DNA of 64,000 nt from Devosia sp. (GTDB taxonomy: Bacteria; Pseudomonadota; Alphaproteobacteria; Rhizobiales; Devosiaceae): NCBI GenBank assembly GCA_016713105.1, contig JADJPS010000003.1:186001-250000 (forward strand), given 5' to 3'. The notes below the pieces were generated by a model. The model had not been told where the DNA came from, did no database searches, and saw only the letters and a list, made by a program, of their open reading frames with translations. Positions 15,591-24,425 of the stretch are shown here, piece by piece; the first letter of the stretch is position 1; the number at the start of each line of letters is the position of its first letter. The translations under genes and the position numbers were made by a program.

Positions 15591-16745
15591 TCAGCGGAGC
15601 AGCGCGCGAGCCTCGTCCGGGCCGAGTGCGGCGGGGCGTTCGCAGGTAGTCGAGAGGGTAATGACCTGACCGGTCTCGCCGGCCTTGAGGATAGAGGTCA
15701 TGACGTCAACTGCGTGCAGTGCCACATCGAGATCGCAGCGGGCCTGGCGACCGGTCTCGAAGGCATCCATCATGTCGGCGAGGCCGGCATTGCGGTAGTT
15801 GGCGCGGGGCGTGGCGGTGTCGAGGTTCTGGTTGGCGACGCCGAACGGATGGTCCCATGGCGTGACCTTCTCCCTGGTCCCGGCACGGTCGGTGATGGTG
15901 ACCTCGCCGTTGAAGAAGTTCGGATCGGGCACATAGACCGTGCCCTCGGTGCCGTATAGCTCGATATTGTGATGGCCATGGCTCGAGACGTCCCAGCTGG
16001 CGCCCCGGCTGATGATGGCGCCCGAGTGGAACTCAAGGATCGCGTGGATGGTTGTTGGCGTGCCGACCTTGACGAAAGTGCCCTTGAACGGCCCTTCGGC
16101 GGTAACCTCGCGCTCGGTGCGGGCCATGCCGGTGAAGGCGCTGACCCGCCTGATCGGGCCGACGAGGCTGATCAGGTCGGTGATGTAGTACGGCCCGAGG
16201 TCGAGGATCGGGCCGCCGCCCGGCTGGAAGAAGAAGTCCGGATTGGGATGCCAGTGCTCCATGCCCCGGCTCATCACGTGCATGGTGCCCGAGGCGATGC
16301 GCCCGAGTTTGCCCGCGTCGATGATCGCGCGCGCCTGCTGGTGAGCGCCGCCGAGGAAGGTGTCGGGAGCGGAACCGACCTTGAGGCCGTGCTCGGCGGC
16401 GAGTGCCTTGAGCTGGATGCCCTCCTCCACCGACAGCACGAACGGCTTTTCGGAATAGGCATGCTTGCCGGCCGACAGGATGTCCCTGCTGACCGAGAAG
16501 TGCGTCGAGGGAATGGTCAGGTTGACGATGACGTCGAGTTCGGAGTTCTTCAGCAGCTCGTCGGGGGTCTGCGCGGCGACATTGTATTCCTCGGCGCGCT
16601 TCCTCGCGGCCTCGGGAATGATGTCGGCGATGGCGCGCACTTCGAGGTTGCGGAACAGCGGCGCGAGCCGGAGGTAGGCGGCGGAAATGTTGCCGGCACC
16701 CATGATGCCGACGCCGTACGTCTTGCCGGCGGAAGATATGGCCAT
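15591..16745 (-). CDS. Gfo/Idh/MocA-family oxidoreductase of the sugar operon
   Basis: NAD(P)-dependent sugar dehydrogenase type, 384 residues, cytoplasmic. The start ATG 16745 gives MAISSAGKTYGVGIMGAGNI, a Rossmann P-loop. The EKP motif is exact (AYSEKPFVLSVEEGIQLKAL). The C-terminal domain has GGGPILDLGPYYITDLISLV and FETGRQARCDLDVALHAVDV. It is the last gene of the sugar block, two bases after an isomerase stop, so the two are coupled. With the isomerases it probably oxidises and rearranges the imported sugar. It is only distantly similar to the dehydrogenase at 6443. Confidence 0.9.
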   Translation of the reverse strand: MAISSAGKTYGVGIMGAGNISAAYLRLAPLFRNLEVRAIADIIPEAARKRAEEYNVAAQTPDELLKNSELDVIVNLTIPSTHFSVSRDILSAGKHAYSEKPFVLSVEEGIQLKALAAEHGLKVGSAPDTFLGGAHQQARAIIDAGKLGRIASGTMHVMSRGMEHWHPNPDFFFQPGGGPILDLGPYYITDLISLVGPIRRVSAFTGMARTEREVTAEGPFKGTFVKVGTPTTIHAILEFHSGAIISRGASWDVSSHGHHNIELYGTEGTVYVPDPNFFNGEVTITDRAGTREKVTPWDHPFGVANQNLDTATPRANYRNAGLADMMDAFETGRQARCDLDVALHAVDVMTSILKAGETGQVITLSTTCERPAALGPDEARALLR

Positions 16746-16747
16746 GA

Positions 16748-17491
16748 TCAGGCTCCGAGGGACTTGATGAAGGCGATCGAGCGCGAGGCGAAGCGGTCGA
16801 TGTCGCTGGGGTTGTCGTGTTCGGCGATGAAATAACCGGCCTTGGTCCTGGTCCGGATCAGCGGCCACAGGGTCTTCCACTGAACGATCCCGTGGCCGGC
16901 ATCGGCCCAGCCATCCTCGGCACCATTCTCGCCGGGGGGCGCGATGTCCTTGACGTGAACGGCGATGATGCGATCGCCGTTCTTCTCCAGCCAGGCAGCG
17001 GGATCGGCCTTGCCCCGCACGATCCAGGCGACGTCGGCCTCGACGCTGACGACTGGAGCTGCCTCGAGCAGGAGGTCCATGGCGCAGCGGCCGCCATAGG
17101 TGGCGAACTCGAAATCATGGTTGTGATAGCCGAATCCGATCCCGGCATCCTGGAACGGCCTGCCAATCTTCTGCAGACGCTCGCCGAAGCGCTTCCAGCC
17201 GTCCGCCGAGATCGGGCGCTCGGTCGGAGCCAGCCAGGGGCAGACGACGACCTTGATGCCGAGGATTTCGGCAAGCCGCAGCGTCTTGTCGGTGTTCTCG
17301 AGATCGGCGAGGTTGATGTGGGCGGTGGGCATGCTCAGCCCGTTGGCATCGAGCTGCGCCCTGAGCGCCTTGGGGTCGGTGTAGAGCGCGCCATAGCCTT
17401 CGGCCTGGGTGTAGCCGAGCGCCGCGATCTTGGGCAGCACCTCGGCGAGCCGATAGTTGCGGGCGGAATAGAGCTGAAAGCCGATATCCAT
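16748..17491 (-). CDS. Sugar phosphate isomerase/epimerase A (TIM barrel)
   Basis: Xylose isomerase-like TIM-barrel protein of 247 residues. It begins MDIGFQLYSARNYRLAEVLP and shows likely metal and substrate residues in FGYHNHDFEF, VSVEADVAWIVRGKADP and IAVHVKDIAP, ending AEHDNPSDIDRFASRSIAFI. It is clearly paralogous to the next gene upstream (17503-18252): both begin with FQLYSARN, share YHNHDFEF-type, GENxxEDGWAD and EHDNPSD segments and have the same length. It sits 11 bp after that gene and 2 bp before the dehydrogenase. The substrate is not determined. Confidence 0.9.
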   Translation of the reverse strand: MDIGFQLYSARNYRLAEVLPKIAALGYTQAEGYGALYTDPKALRAQLDANGLSMPTAHINLADLENTDKTLRLAEILGIKVVVCPWLAPTERPISADGWKRFGERLQKIGRPFQDAGIGFGYHNHDFEFATYGGRCAMDLLLEAAPVVSVEADVAWIVRGKADPAAWLEKNGDRIIAVHVKDIAPPGENGAEDGWADAGHGIVQWKTLWPLIRTRTKAGYFIAEHDNPSDIDRFASRSIAFIKSLGA

Positions 17492-17502
17492 GGCTGACGT
17501 CC

Positions 17503-18252
17503 TTACTTCCAGGCCTTCACGGAGGCGAGCGAGCGGCTGGCGAAGCGGTCGACATCGGAGGGGTTGTCGTGCTCCATCACCCAGTAGCCGGCGTTGGTGC
17601 CGGCCTTGATGGCGGTCGACAGGGCCTGCCAGTCCATGGTGCCATGGCCGACATCGGCCCAGCCGTCCTCGCCGACATTCTCGCCGGCCGGCGCAATGTC
17701 CTTGACGTGCACGGCATTGATACGTGCGCCGCGCTTCCTGATCCACTCGTTCGGATCCTGGCCGCCCTTGACCACCCAGGCGACGTCCATCTCCCAGTCG
17801 TTGTTGGGAGCGGTGTCGAGGATGATGTCCATCGGCAGCCTGCCATCGGGCAGCGGGCGGAACTCGAAGTCGTGGTTGTGCCAGCCGAAACCGAAGCCCC
17901 GCTTGCGGAAGGCCTCACCGAGGCCGGCCAGCGTCTCACCCAGTTCGACCCACTTGGACTCGGGCTGGTTCTCGCGCTCTTCCCTCGGGATCGCGGGGCA
18001 GTAGAGGAAGCGCATGCCGAGAGTCTCGGCGATCTTCAGGGCGGAGTCGGTATCCTTCAGCTGGGCGAGGCCGAAATGCCCGGTCGGCATGGTGAGACCG
18101 TGCTTTTTCAGGCTTGCCGACAGGCCCGCTGCGTCGGCGTAAAGGCCGCCGAAGCCCTCGACCTGCCGGTAACCCAGCCGCGCGACGCGGCCAAGCACGT
18201 CGTCGAGCGGCGGAAAATTGCGTGCGGAATAGAGCTGGAAGGAGAAGTCCAT
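17503..18252 (-). CDS. Sugar phosphate isomerase/epimerase B (TIM barrel)
   Basis: Protein of 249 residues, tandem paralogue of the gene at 16748. The start ATG 18252 gives MDFSFQLYSARNFPPLDDVL; ATGAGG lies upstream at good spacing, so I did not use the ATG four codons earlier. Conserved segments are FGWHNHDFEF, DNDWEMD-like NNDWEMDVAWVVKGGQDP, INAVHVKDIAPAGENVGEDG and EHDNPSDVDRFASRS. The metal-ligand glutamates and histidines are kept in both copies, so both are probably active. It lies about 130 bp after the ABC ATPase gene. Confidence 0.9.
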   Translation of the reverse strand: MDFSFQLYSARNFPPLDDVLGRVARLGYRQVEGFGGLYADAAGLSASLKKHGLTMPTGHFGLAQLKDTDSALKIAETLGMRFLYCPAIPREERENQPESKWVELGETLAGLGEAFRKRGFGFGWHNHDFEFRPLPDGRLPMDIILDTAPNNDWEMDVAWVVKGGQDPNEWIRKRGARINAVHVKDIAPAGENVGEDGWADVGHGTMDWQALSTAIKAGTNAGYWVMEHDNPSDVDRFASRSLASVKAWK

Positions 18253-18380
18253 GGCGTGCCTCATGTCCGGTAGGGGATCCGCCCCCGAGCGGGCCGGACG
18301 GATCGGATCGATTGGGTGGAATCCCTATCACCTGAACCGGCACGCCTCCACGCGTCCGGTAAGGTGCTTGAGCAGAACCG

Positions 18381-19454
18381 TCAGATGCGCTGGCCGCTCT
18401 CTGCGTTGAACACCGAGCCGCGGCTCGGATCGAAGCCGATCAGCACCTTCTGGCCAGGCACGAGGTGCACCTCGGCGGCGGCGCGGAAGGTGAGCGACTG
18501 GGTGCCGATCTTGGTCCAGGCGATGGTATCGGCCCCCATCGGCTCGACCAGTTCGATCTCGCTTTCGATCTGCACCGGCATCTTGCGGGCCTCATCCCCG
18601 AGCGCCACGTGCTCGGGGCGGATGCCGAGGACAGCGGGGCCGCCGGCGTGCGACTCGAACGGATAACTGGCAATCGAGATGGTCTGGCCATCGACACTGA
18701 TGTCGGTGCCGGTGAGCTGGCCACGCAGGAAGTTCATCGAGGGCGAGCCGATGAAGCCGGCGACGAACAGGTTGACCGGCTTGTTGTAGATGGTGTGCGG
18801 ATCATCAAGCTGCTGGATCACGCCGTTCTTCATGATGGCGATGCGATCGGCCAGCGTCATTGCCTCGACCTGATCGTGCGTCACGTAGATCATGGTGTTC
18901 TTGAGCCGCTGGTGCAGCCGCTTGATCTCGATGCGCAGGTCGGAGCGCAGTTTTGCGTCGAGGTTGGACAACGGCTCGTCGAACAGGAAGACATCGACGT
19001 CGCGCACCAGGGCGCGGCCGATGGCGACGCGCTGGCGCTGGCCGCCGGAGAGTTCGACGGGCTTGCGCTGCAGCAGCGGCTCGATCTGCAGGATCTCGGA
19101 GGCGCGCTTGACGCGGGCATCGATCTCCGGCTTGGGCATGCGGGCGACGCGCAGGCCGAACGAGAGGTTCCGTTCCACCGTCATCTGCGGATACAGCGCG
19201 TAGGACTGGAAGACCATGCCGATGCCGCGGTCCTTGGGCTCGTCCCAGGTGACGTTGCGACCGGAGATGTGGATCTCGCCATCCGATACGTCGAGGAGAC
19301 CCGCGATGCAGTTGAGAAGGGTCGACTTGCCGCAGCCCGAGGGGCCGAGCAGGACGATGAACTCGCCCTGGGCCACCTCGAGATCAAGAGACTCGAGGAC
19401 CTTCACATGTCCGAAGCTGAGGCTGAGTTCCCTGATGGATACGCTTGACGTCAT
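18381..19454 (-). CDS. Sugar ABC transporter ATP-binding protein (UgpC/MalK type)
   Basis: Cytoplasmic ATPase of 357 residues that energises the sugar importer. Walker A is GPSGCGKST near residue 38, the signature is LSGGQRQRVAIG, and Walker B is VDVFLFDEPLSNLD with the H-loop in YVTHDQVEAMTLAD. The C-terminal 120 residues form the MalK-type TOBE regulatory domain (LGIRPEHVAL, VPGQKVLIGFD). One copy serves two permeases. It begins six bases after the second permease stop. Confidence 0.95.
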   Translation of the reverse strand: MTSSVSIRELSLSFGHVKVLESLDLEVAQGEFIVLLGPSGCGKSTLLNCIAGLLDVSDGEIHISGRNVTWDEPKDRGIGMVFQSYALYPQMTVERNLSFGLRVARMPKPEIDARVKRASEILQIEPLLQRKPVELSGGQRQRVAIGRALVRDVDVFLFDEPLSNLDAKLRSDLRIEIKRLHQRLKNTMIYVTHDQVEAMTLADRIAIMKNGVIQQLDDPHTIYNKPVNLFVAGFIGSPSMNFLRGQLTGTDISVDGQTISIASYPFESHAGGPAVLGIRPEHVALGDEARKMPVQIESEIELVEPMGADTIAWTKIGTQSLTFRAAAEVHLVPGQKVLIGFDPSRGSVFNAESGQRI

Positions 19455-19460
19455 CGCGCC

Positions 19461-20369
19461 TTACCCCTTCACCGCACCGGCAGCGATGCCGCGTACGAAC
19501 CATTTACCCGAGATGAAATAGACGACGAGCGGTACGGCGGCCGTGAGAATGGTCGCAGCCATGTTCACGTTGTACTCGCGGACGCCGGTCGTCGTGGTGA
19601 CGATGTTGTTGAGCTGCACGGTCATCGGCATGTTCTCGCGCCCCGCGAACACGGTGCCGAACAGGAAGTCATTCCAGATGCCGGTGGTCTGCAGGATCAC
19701 CGCGACAATGGTGATCGGCACCGACATGGGCAGCATGATGCGGAAGAAGATGCCCCAGAACCCGGCCCAGTCGACGCGGCCGGCCTTGAACAGCTCGATC
19801 GGCAGAGAGGCGAAGAAGTTGCGGTAGAGCAGCGTCAGGATCGGCATGCCGAAGATGGTGTGGACGATGACGATGCCCGGAAGCGTGGCGAACAGGCCGA
19901 CCTTGGAGAGCCCGATGATCAGCGGATAGATCACCACCTGGTAGGGGACGAAGGCGCCAAAGATGAGCACGCCGAACAGGAACTCGGAGCCCCTGTACTT
20001 CCAAAAGCTCAGTGCGTAGCCGTTGATCATGGCGACGACGATGGAGACGGGCACGGAAAGCGCGGTGATCTTCACCGAGTTCCAGAACCCGGGCTTCAGC
20101 CCATTGCAGTCGCGCCCGGTACACGCGGTGTCCCAGGCCTTCAGCCACGGCTCGAAGGTGAGCAACTCGGGCCAGTTGAACAGGTGGCCCTGCCGGATCT
20201 CGGGCAGCGTCTTGAGCGAAGTGACCACCATCACCCACAAGGGAAGCAGGAAGAAGAGCGCCGCGATGATCAGGAACGCGTAGACGCCGATCCGGCTTGC
20301 AGTGAGAGTCCGGGGCTTCGGGCCGCGCGCCGAGATGGCGCCGGCAGAAGTAGCAGCTAGATTTGTCAT
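19461..20369 (-). CDS. Carbohydrate ABC transporter permease (MalG-like)
   Basis: Inner-membrane permease of 302 residues. The start ATG 20369 overlaps the upstream permease's TAA stop by one base. About six membrane helices are visible, starting YAFLIIAALFFLLPLWVMVV. The coupling loop is the EAA type near the C-terminal third (FFASLPIELFKAGRVDWAGF). The long loop TACTGRDCNGLKPGFWNSVK with two cysteines is characteristic of the glucose/mannose GtsC-like permeases. It forms a heterodimer with the permease at 20369-21325. Confidence 0.94.
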   Translation of the reverse strand: MTNLAATSAGAISARGPKPRTLTASRIGVYAFLIIAALFFLLPLWVMVVTSLKTLPEIRQGHLFNWPELLTFEPWLKAWDTACTGRDCNGLKPGFWNSVKITALSVPVSIVVAMINGYALSFWKYRGSEFLFGVLIFGAFVPYQVVIYPLIIGLSKVGLFATLPGIVIVHTIFGMPILTLLYRNFFASLPIELFKAGRVDWAGFWGIFFRIMLPMSVPITIVAVILQTTGIWNDFLFGTVFAGRENMPMTVQLNNIVTTTTGVREYNVNMAATILTAAVPLVVYFISGKWFVRGIAAGAVKG

Positions 20370-21325
20370 TACGCCCTGCCCGCCCTGCGATTTGCGTTCC
20401 AGCGCACGAGATACTGCAGCCCGATGAGAACCATGACGGGCAGGAGCATCATGGTCGCGGCAGCCATGCCCTGGCCGACATTGACGCGATCGGTGATGTG
20501 CTGGATGACATAGATGGCCGGCATCTGGGTCGATACGCCCGGCCCGCCCTGCGTCATGGCAATGACGATGTCGAAGACGCGCACCACGCCGGTGCACTGC
20601 AGGATGAAGGCGGTCGCAATGGCGCCGCGCATCATCGGCAGCACCACGAACAGGTAGGTCTTCCAGGTCGGGATGCCGTCAACCTTGGCGGCCTTCCAGA
20701 TCTCGCTGTCGACGCCGCGCAGACCGGCGAGCATGATCGCCATGGTGACGCCGACGCCGTTCCACAATCCGCCGAGGACGACGCCATAGAGGGCCGTCTC
20801 CTGCTTGACCAGCGGTGCGAACTCGAAGCTCGTCCAGCCCATCTGGCGGACAGCCGACTGGATGCCCAGGTTGGGGTCGAACATCCACTGCCAGACGAGG
20901 CCGGTCACCACCAGGGACATGGCGAAGGGGTAAAGGAAGATGGAGCGGAACAGGTCTTCCTGCTTGATCCGCTGATCCATGAAGACCGCGAGCAGGTACC
21001 CGAACACCATGCCGCCCACGATCGAGAGCACCCCGAACACGGCGACGTTCTGAACCGAGATGATCCAGCGATCGGTCGACCACAGCCGCTGGTACTGGGC
21101 CCAGCCGATGAAGTTGAAGTTCGGAAACAGCTTGGAGTTGGTAAACGACCAGATGATCGAGAAGATGATGCAAATGATGAACACGCCGACGGCGGTCGCA
21201 ATCATCGGCGTGGTGCCGAGCACGGACTGGACGTTCAATCTCTTGCGCAGACGTGGCTTTCGCCGCGTCGCCGCACTGGCAAAGCCAGCCGCTGCGCCTT
21301 CGCCGCCCTGGGCGACCTGGGTCAT
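20369..21325 (-). CDS. Sugar ABC transporter permease (MalF-like)
   Basis: Inner-membrane permease of 318 residues. A basic cytoplasmic N-terminus (ATRRKPRLRKRLN) leads to the first helix (MIATAVGVFIICIIFSIIWS). The EAA-type loop is GLRGVDSEIWKAAKVDGIPT, followed by MTQGGPGVSTQMPAIYVIQH. A terminator-like hairpin separates it from the binding-protein gene, 112 bp upstream. It pairs with the MalG-like permease and is GtsB-like in layout. Confidence 0.94.
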   Translation of the reverse strand: MTQVAQGGEGAAAGFASAATRRKPRLRKRLNVQSVLGTTPMIATAVGVFIICIIFSIIWSFTNSKLFPNFNFIGWAQYQRLWSTDRWIISVQNVAVFGVLSIVGGMVFGYLLAVFMDQRIKQEDLFRSIFLYPFAMSLVVTGLVWQWMFDPNLGIQSAVRQMGWTSFEFAPLVKQETALYGVVLGGLWNGVGVTMAIMLAGLRGVDSEIWKAAKVDGIPTWKTYLFVVLPMMRGAIATAFILQCTGVVRVFDIVIAMTQGGPGVSTQMPAIYVIQHITDRVNVGQGMAAATMMLLPVMVLIGLQYLVRWNANRRAGRA

Positions 21326-21385
21326 TGTGGACTCCCCGCATTGTGACGGGCCCGCCCCGGGTTCTCAGCCGCCCGGGTATGCGCC

Positions 21386-21423
21386 AAAAACGAAATCGGG
21401 CGACGCCATGCAGCGTCGCCCGA
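21386..21423 (-). terminator. Terminator/attenuator between the binding-protein and permease genes
   Basis: A perfect 11-bp stem (TCGGGCGACGC / GCGTCGCCCGA) with loop TGCATG on the transcript, then TTTCGTTTTTGG, 15 bases after the binding-protein stop. A stem followed by T residues is a classical intrinsic terminator; partial read-through would give excess binding protein over permeases. Confidence 0.82.
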
Positions 21424-21437
21424 CCACGTTAACTCAA

Positions 21438-22676
21438 TCAGTCGGCGTTCTGAAGGATTTCGACGTACTTGGCGACTGCGTCATCGACCGTCATCGAGGC
21501 ATCGGCCCAGAACTGCGCCGACAGGTCGTTAAACTGGCCGGTGGTGTCGTTCGACAGCCAGCGGCCGGCATCGATGGCGATATTGGCCTCGCTGCCGATG
21601 ATCTCGAGACCGCGCTTCATGCAGTCGTCGGCGAGCGACATGTCGACGTCGTCACGGACGGGCATCGAGCCCTTGGCGTTGTTGAACAGCGCCTGGACCT
21701 GCGGGTTGATCATCATGGACGCCATCTTCAGCTGCGCCGCCTCGACAGCCGGGTCCGACTGCTTGGGGAACAGGAAGATGTCGCCGCCGGTGGTCACCGT
21801 CGGATGGTCGGCGGGGAGCGCCAGGCAGGCATAGTCGACGCCCGGCTTCTCGCCGGCAACGCCGAACTCGCCACGGGCCCAGTCACCCATGATCTGGAGC
21901 GCGGCCTGGTCGGTCACGACCAGATTGGTGGTGTCGTTCCAGTTGCGGTTGGCCGAACCCTCGTCGGTGTACTGGCTGAACTCGCGCCACTTGGCGAACA
22001 CGGCCGGCATTTCGGCCTTGGCGAGCTCGATGTCCTTGTCCTTGAGGATCTTCTCGCGCTTCTCGATACCGAGCAGCGAGGTCTGCACCACGCCGAACGC
22101 GCCATTGATCTGCCAGGACTCGCCGCCGATGGCGAACGGGATGATGCCGGCTTCCTTGAGCTTGGGGGCCGAAGCAAGGAACTCGTCGAAGCTGTTCGGG
22201 AGCGCCACGCCGGCCTTCTCGAACGCCGGGATCGAGGCCCAGGCCCAGTTCCAGGAGTGGATGTTCACCGGCACGCACCACCAGTGACCGTCAACGAGGC
22301 ACGCCTCGGAGATGGACGCCGGACGGACGATGCCAGCCCAGTTTTCCGTGGTCGCCAGATCAGTGAGATCGAGCAGCATGCCGCCGGCGATCAGTTCTTC
22401 GTACTGACGGCCGGGGTTGAACTGCGCCGCACCCGGGGGATCGCCACCGAGAATGCGCTGCAGCGTGGCCGAACGGGCGTTCTCGCCGCCGGCAATCGCA
22501 GTATCCACCCACTTGTCGTCACCGAGGGCGTCGAACTCACGGGCAAAGACCGAAACGGCGGCCTGTTCGCCACCCGACGTCCACCAGTGAATAACTTCGA
22601 CATCCGCGGCGCGCACGGCAGTGCTGCCGAGCAGGGCAGCGGCCACAACGGCCACTACCGACACAACTGACTTCAT
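21438..22676 (-). CDS. Carbohydrate ABC transporter substrate-binding protein (GtsA-like)
   Basis: Periplasmic binding protein of 412 residues. The signal peptide is MKSVVSVVAVVAAALLGSTA, cleaved near VRAADVEVIHWW. The mature start with VIHWWTSGGEQAAV and the segments LVDGHWWCVPVNIHSWNWAW and MGDWARGEFGV match the glucose/mannose family of group 1 solute-binding proteins. GGGAGGA lies seven bases before the ATG. It is the first gene of the transporter operon, and two palindromes lie in its promoter region. Sugar specificity is not certain. Confidence 0.92.
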   Translation of the reverse strand: MKSVVSVVAVVAAALLGSTAVRAADVEVIHWWTSGGEQAAVSVFAREFDALGDDKWVDTAIAGGENARSATLQRILGGDPPGAAQFNPGRQYEELIAGGMLLDLTDLATTENWAGIVRPASISEACLVDGHWWCVPVNIHSWNWAWASIPAFEKAGVALPNSFDEFLASAPKLKEAGIIPFAIGGESWQINGAFGVVQTSLLGIEKREKILKDKDIELAKAEMPAVFAKWREFSQYTDEGSANRNWNDTTNLVVTDQAALQIMGDWARGEFGVAGEKPGVDYACLALPADHPTVTTGGDIFLFPKQSDPAVEAAQLKMASMMINPQVQALFNNAKGSMPVRDDVDMSLADDCMKRGLEIIGSEANIAIDAGRWLSNDTTGQFNDLSAQFWADASMTVDDAVAKYVEILQNAD

Positions 22677-22778
22677 AATGTTGTCCTCCCAACGTTCACC
22701 CGGGAGCGATGCGCCCCCTGCGAAAATGCACCAGCCACACAGGGGCCCCTCTGATCGGGAAGCCTCCGGAGCTGGCTG

Positions 22779-22796
22779 CGTGTAATCGATTACACG
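22779..22796. promoter_or_regulatory. LacI-type operator 1
   Basis: Perfect 18-bp palindrome CGTGTAATCGATTACACG in the 235-bp divergent region between the binding-protein gene and the LacI gene. It has the central CG and A/T-flanked half-sites typical of LacI/GalR operators. It lies about 100 bp from the binding-protein start, where it could overlap a weak promoter (TTGAAT, 17 bases, TAATCG). Confidence 0.78.
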
Positions 22797-22814
22797 AACT
22801 TCCAGAGGAATTCA

Positions 22815-22830
22815 ATGCAATCGATTGCAT
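22815..22830. promoter_or_regulatory. LacI-type operator 2
   Basis: Perfect 16-bp palindrome ATGCAATCGATTGCAT, sharing the core AATCGATT with operator 1, whose centre is 35 bp away. It lies about 80 bp before the LacI start, so the regulator may control both directions. Confidence 0.75.
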
Positions 22831-22911
22831 CAGTCTCAGACATTCCTTGCGCATGTGTCAAGGTCGATTTAGAGAGGTGGCGTTGGCAGCGGCGAGGGGG
22901 CGCTGCGACCC

Positions 22912-23940
22912 ATGATGCCTACCAAGAAAACACCGACAATTCAGGACGTTGCCCGACACGCAAAAGTGTCCGCGGCGACGGTCAGTCGGGTATTGAGCAT
23001 GCCCGACAGGGTGTCGGAAACGACCCGCGAGCGGGTCAACGCAGCGGTGCGCGACACGGGCTATACCATCAATCAGGCGGCGCGTTCCCTCAGACTGCGC
23101 GCTGCACGGACGATTCTGATGGCGGCACCCAATATCGGCAATCCGTTTTACTCGACCATTCTCGATGCGGTGATCAGCGAGGCTTCGGGGCGCGGCTACA
23201 GTGTGCTGGTCGCGAGCCGGATCGGCGAGGACCCCAACCGCTGGCTGAGCGACTATCTGCTCTCCAACCGCGCCGACGGGCTGCTGCTGTTCGATGGCTC
23301 GCTCGACACCAACCGCCTGCACGGGCTCGACGAGGGCGGGGTCGGTCTGCCGCTGGTCGCGGCCTATGACGAACCTCCCGATCCGCAGGTCAACTCGGTA
23401 ATCACCGACAACCGGCTCGCCGCGATGCGGGCGGTGCGCCACCTGATCGGGCTGGGGCATCGCGATATCGGGCATGTGATCGGACCGTCGCGGAACCAGA
23501 GCCGGAACGAGCGGCTGCTCGGCTTCGAGGCGGCCATGGGCGAAGCGGGCCTGACGGTCAATCCGGCATGGGTGGTGCAGGGCAACTACAACATGGAAAG
23601 CGGCATGGCGGCGGCAGATCGGATGCTGGCAAGCGCATCGCTGCCGACGGCAGTGTTCGCCGGCAATGACGAGATGGCCATCGGCTTCATCCACCGATTG
23701 CGCCGGGCCGGACTCGACTGCCCGCGCGACATCTCCGTGGTGGGTTTCGACGACATCGCCGTCGCCCCCTATTTCGACCCGCCGCTGACCACCATGCGAC
23801 AGCCACGCGACGAGATCGGCACCCGCGCCACCCGCATGCTGATCGACATCATCGAGGCCGCCATGCCCGAGAACGAACCGGTGCACGTGGTGCTGGGGGC
23901 CGAACTGGTGATCCGGGAGAGTACAAGAAAGGCCGGCTAG
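22912..23940 (+). CDS. LacI-family transcriptional regulator of the sugar operon
   Basis: DNA-binding repressor of 342 residues. The helix-turn-helix is in TIQDVARHAKVSAATVSRVL near residue 9, followed by the hinge helix AARSLRLRAART. The sugar-binding periplasmic-type core has APNIGNPFYSTILDAV, ITDNRLAAMRAVRHLIGLGH and FAGNDEMAIGFIHRL, ending with VGFDDIAVAPYFDPPLTTMR. It is divergent from the transporter it probably regulates, and the two palindromes between them fit its operators. The effector is unknown. Its stop overlaps a small convergent open frame by four bases. Confidence 0.95.
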   Translation: MMPTKKTPTIQDVARHAKVSAATVSRVLSMPDRVSETTRERVNAAVRDTGYTINQAARSLRLRAARTILMAAPNIGNPFYSTILDAVISEASGRGYSVLVASRIGEDPNRWLSDYLLSNRADGLLLFDGSLDTNRLHGLDEGGVGLPLVAAYDEPPDPQVNSVITDNRLAAMRAVRHLIGLGHRDIGHVIGPSRNQSRNERLLGFEAAMGEAGLTVNPAWVVQGNYNMESGMAAADRMLASASLPTAVFAGNDEMAIGFIHRLRRAGLDCPRDISVVGFDDIAVAPYFDPPLTTMRQPRDEIGTRATRMLIDIIEAAMPENEPVHVVLGAELVIRESTRKAG

Positions 23941-24152
23941 GTTCCGACTGCTGCGCGCACCGGAACCAAGGCGTCGACCTCCGACCGCTCCGTACGACGA
24001 CGTCGGGTGCGCGCGGCGGGGCCGACCGGATCCACTGCTCGGCCGGAGCGGACGATTTCGGCAACGATTTCGGCCATGCCGTCATCAATGATCGCGAAGG
24101 CCTTGTCGGCGGTCTGGACCGGCGCAACCTGCGGTCTGCTGGATTTCCTCAC
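23937..24152 (-). CDS. Small hypothetical protein
   Basis: A 71-residue open frame convergent with the LacI gene. I chose GTG 24152 because GGAGG lies five bases upstream; a TTG at 24182 is also possible. The protein has a helical middle (TADKAFAIIDDGMAEIVAEI) and a basic segment (ARTRRRRTERSE). I recognise no family. It sits between the regulator and tRNA-Arg. The good ribosome-binding site supports it, but it could be spurious. Confidence 0.45.
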   Translation of the reverse strand: MRKSSRPQVAPVQTADKAFAIIDDGMAEIVAEIVRSGRAVDPVGPAARTRRRRTERSEVDALVPVRAAVGT

Positions 24153-24317
24153 GACTGCCTCCGACCTCGATTGCCGAAACAACGCGCGTCAACAGTAGAG
24201 CCGACACCGTTCTTCGAGCAAATACAATCGTGGACGGTAGTAAACCCAGACCGTTAATTTCGCGCCAGCCGGAAAGGTAAGTAAAGCGTATCGAACCGAC
24301 CAGCTGCGAACGGCGGG

Positions 24318-24393
24318 TGGTGACCTCGGGAGGATTCGAACCTCCGACCAACAGCTTAGAAGGCTGCTGCTCTATCCCCTGAGCTACGAGGCC
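24318..24393 (-). tRNA. tRNA-Arg (anticodon TCT)
   Basis: On the minus strand: acceptor GGCCTCG with CGAGGTC (one G-T pair), D-arm GCTC/GAGC, anticodon stem GCAGC/GCTGT around loop CTTCTAA, T-arm GGAGG/CCTCC around TTCGAAT, discriminator A and encoded CCA. Confidence 0.96.
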
Positions 24394-24425
24394 GTGGCGC
24401 GGTGTAGCGCAATCGCGGCAGCTTG

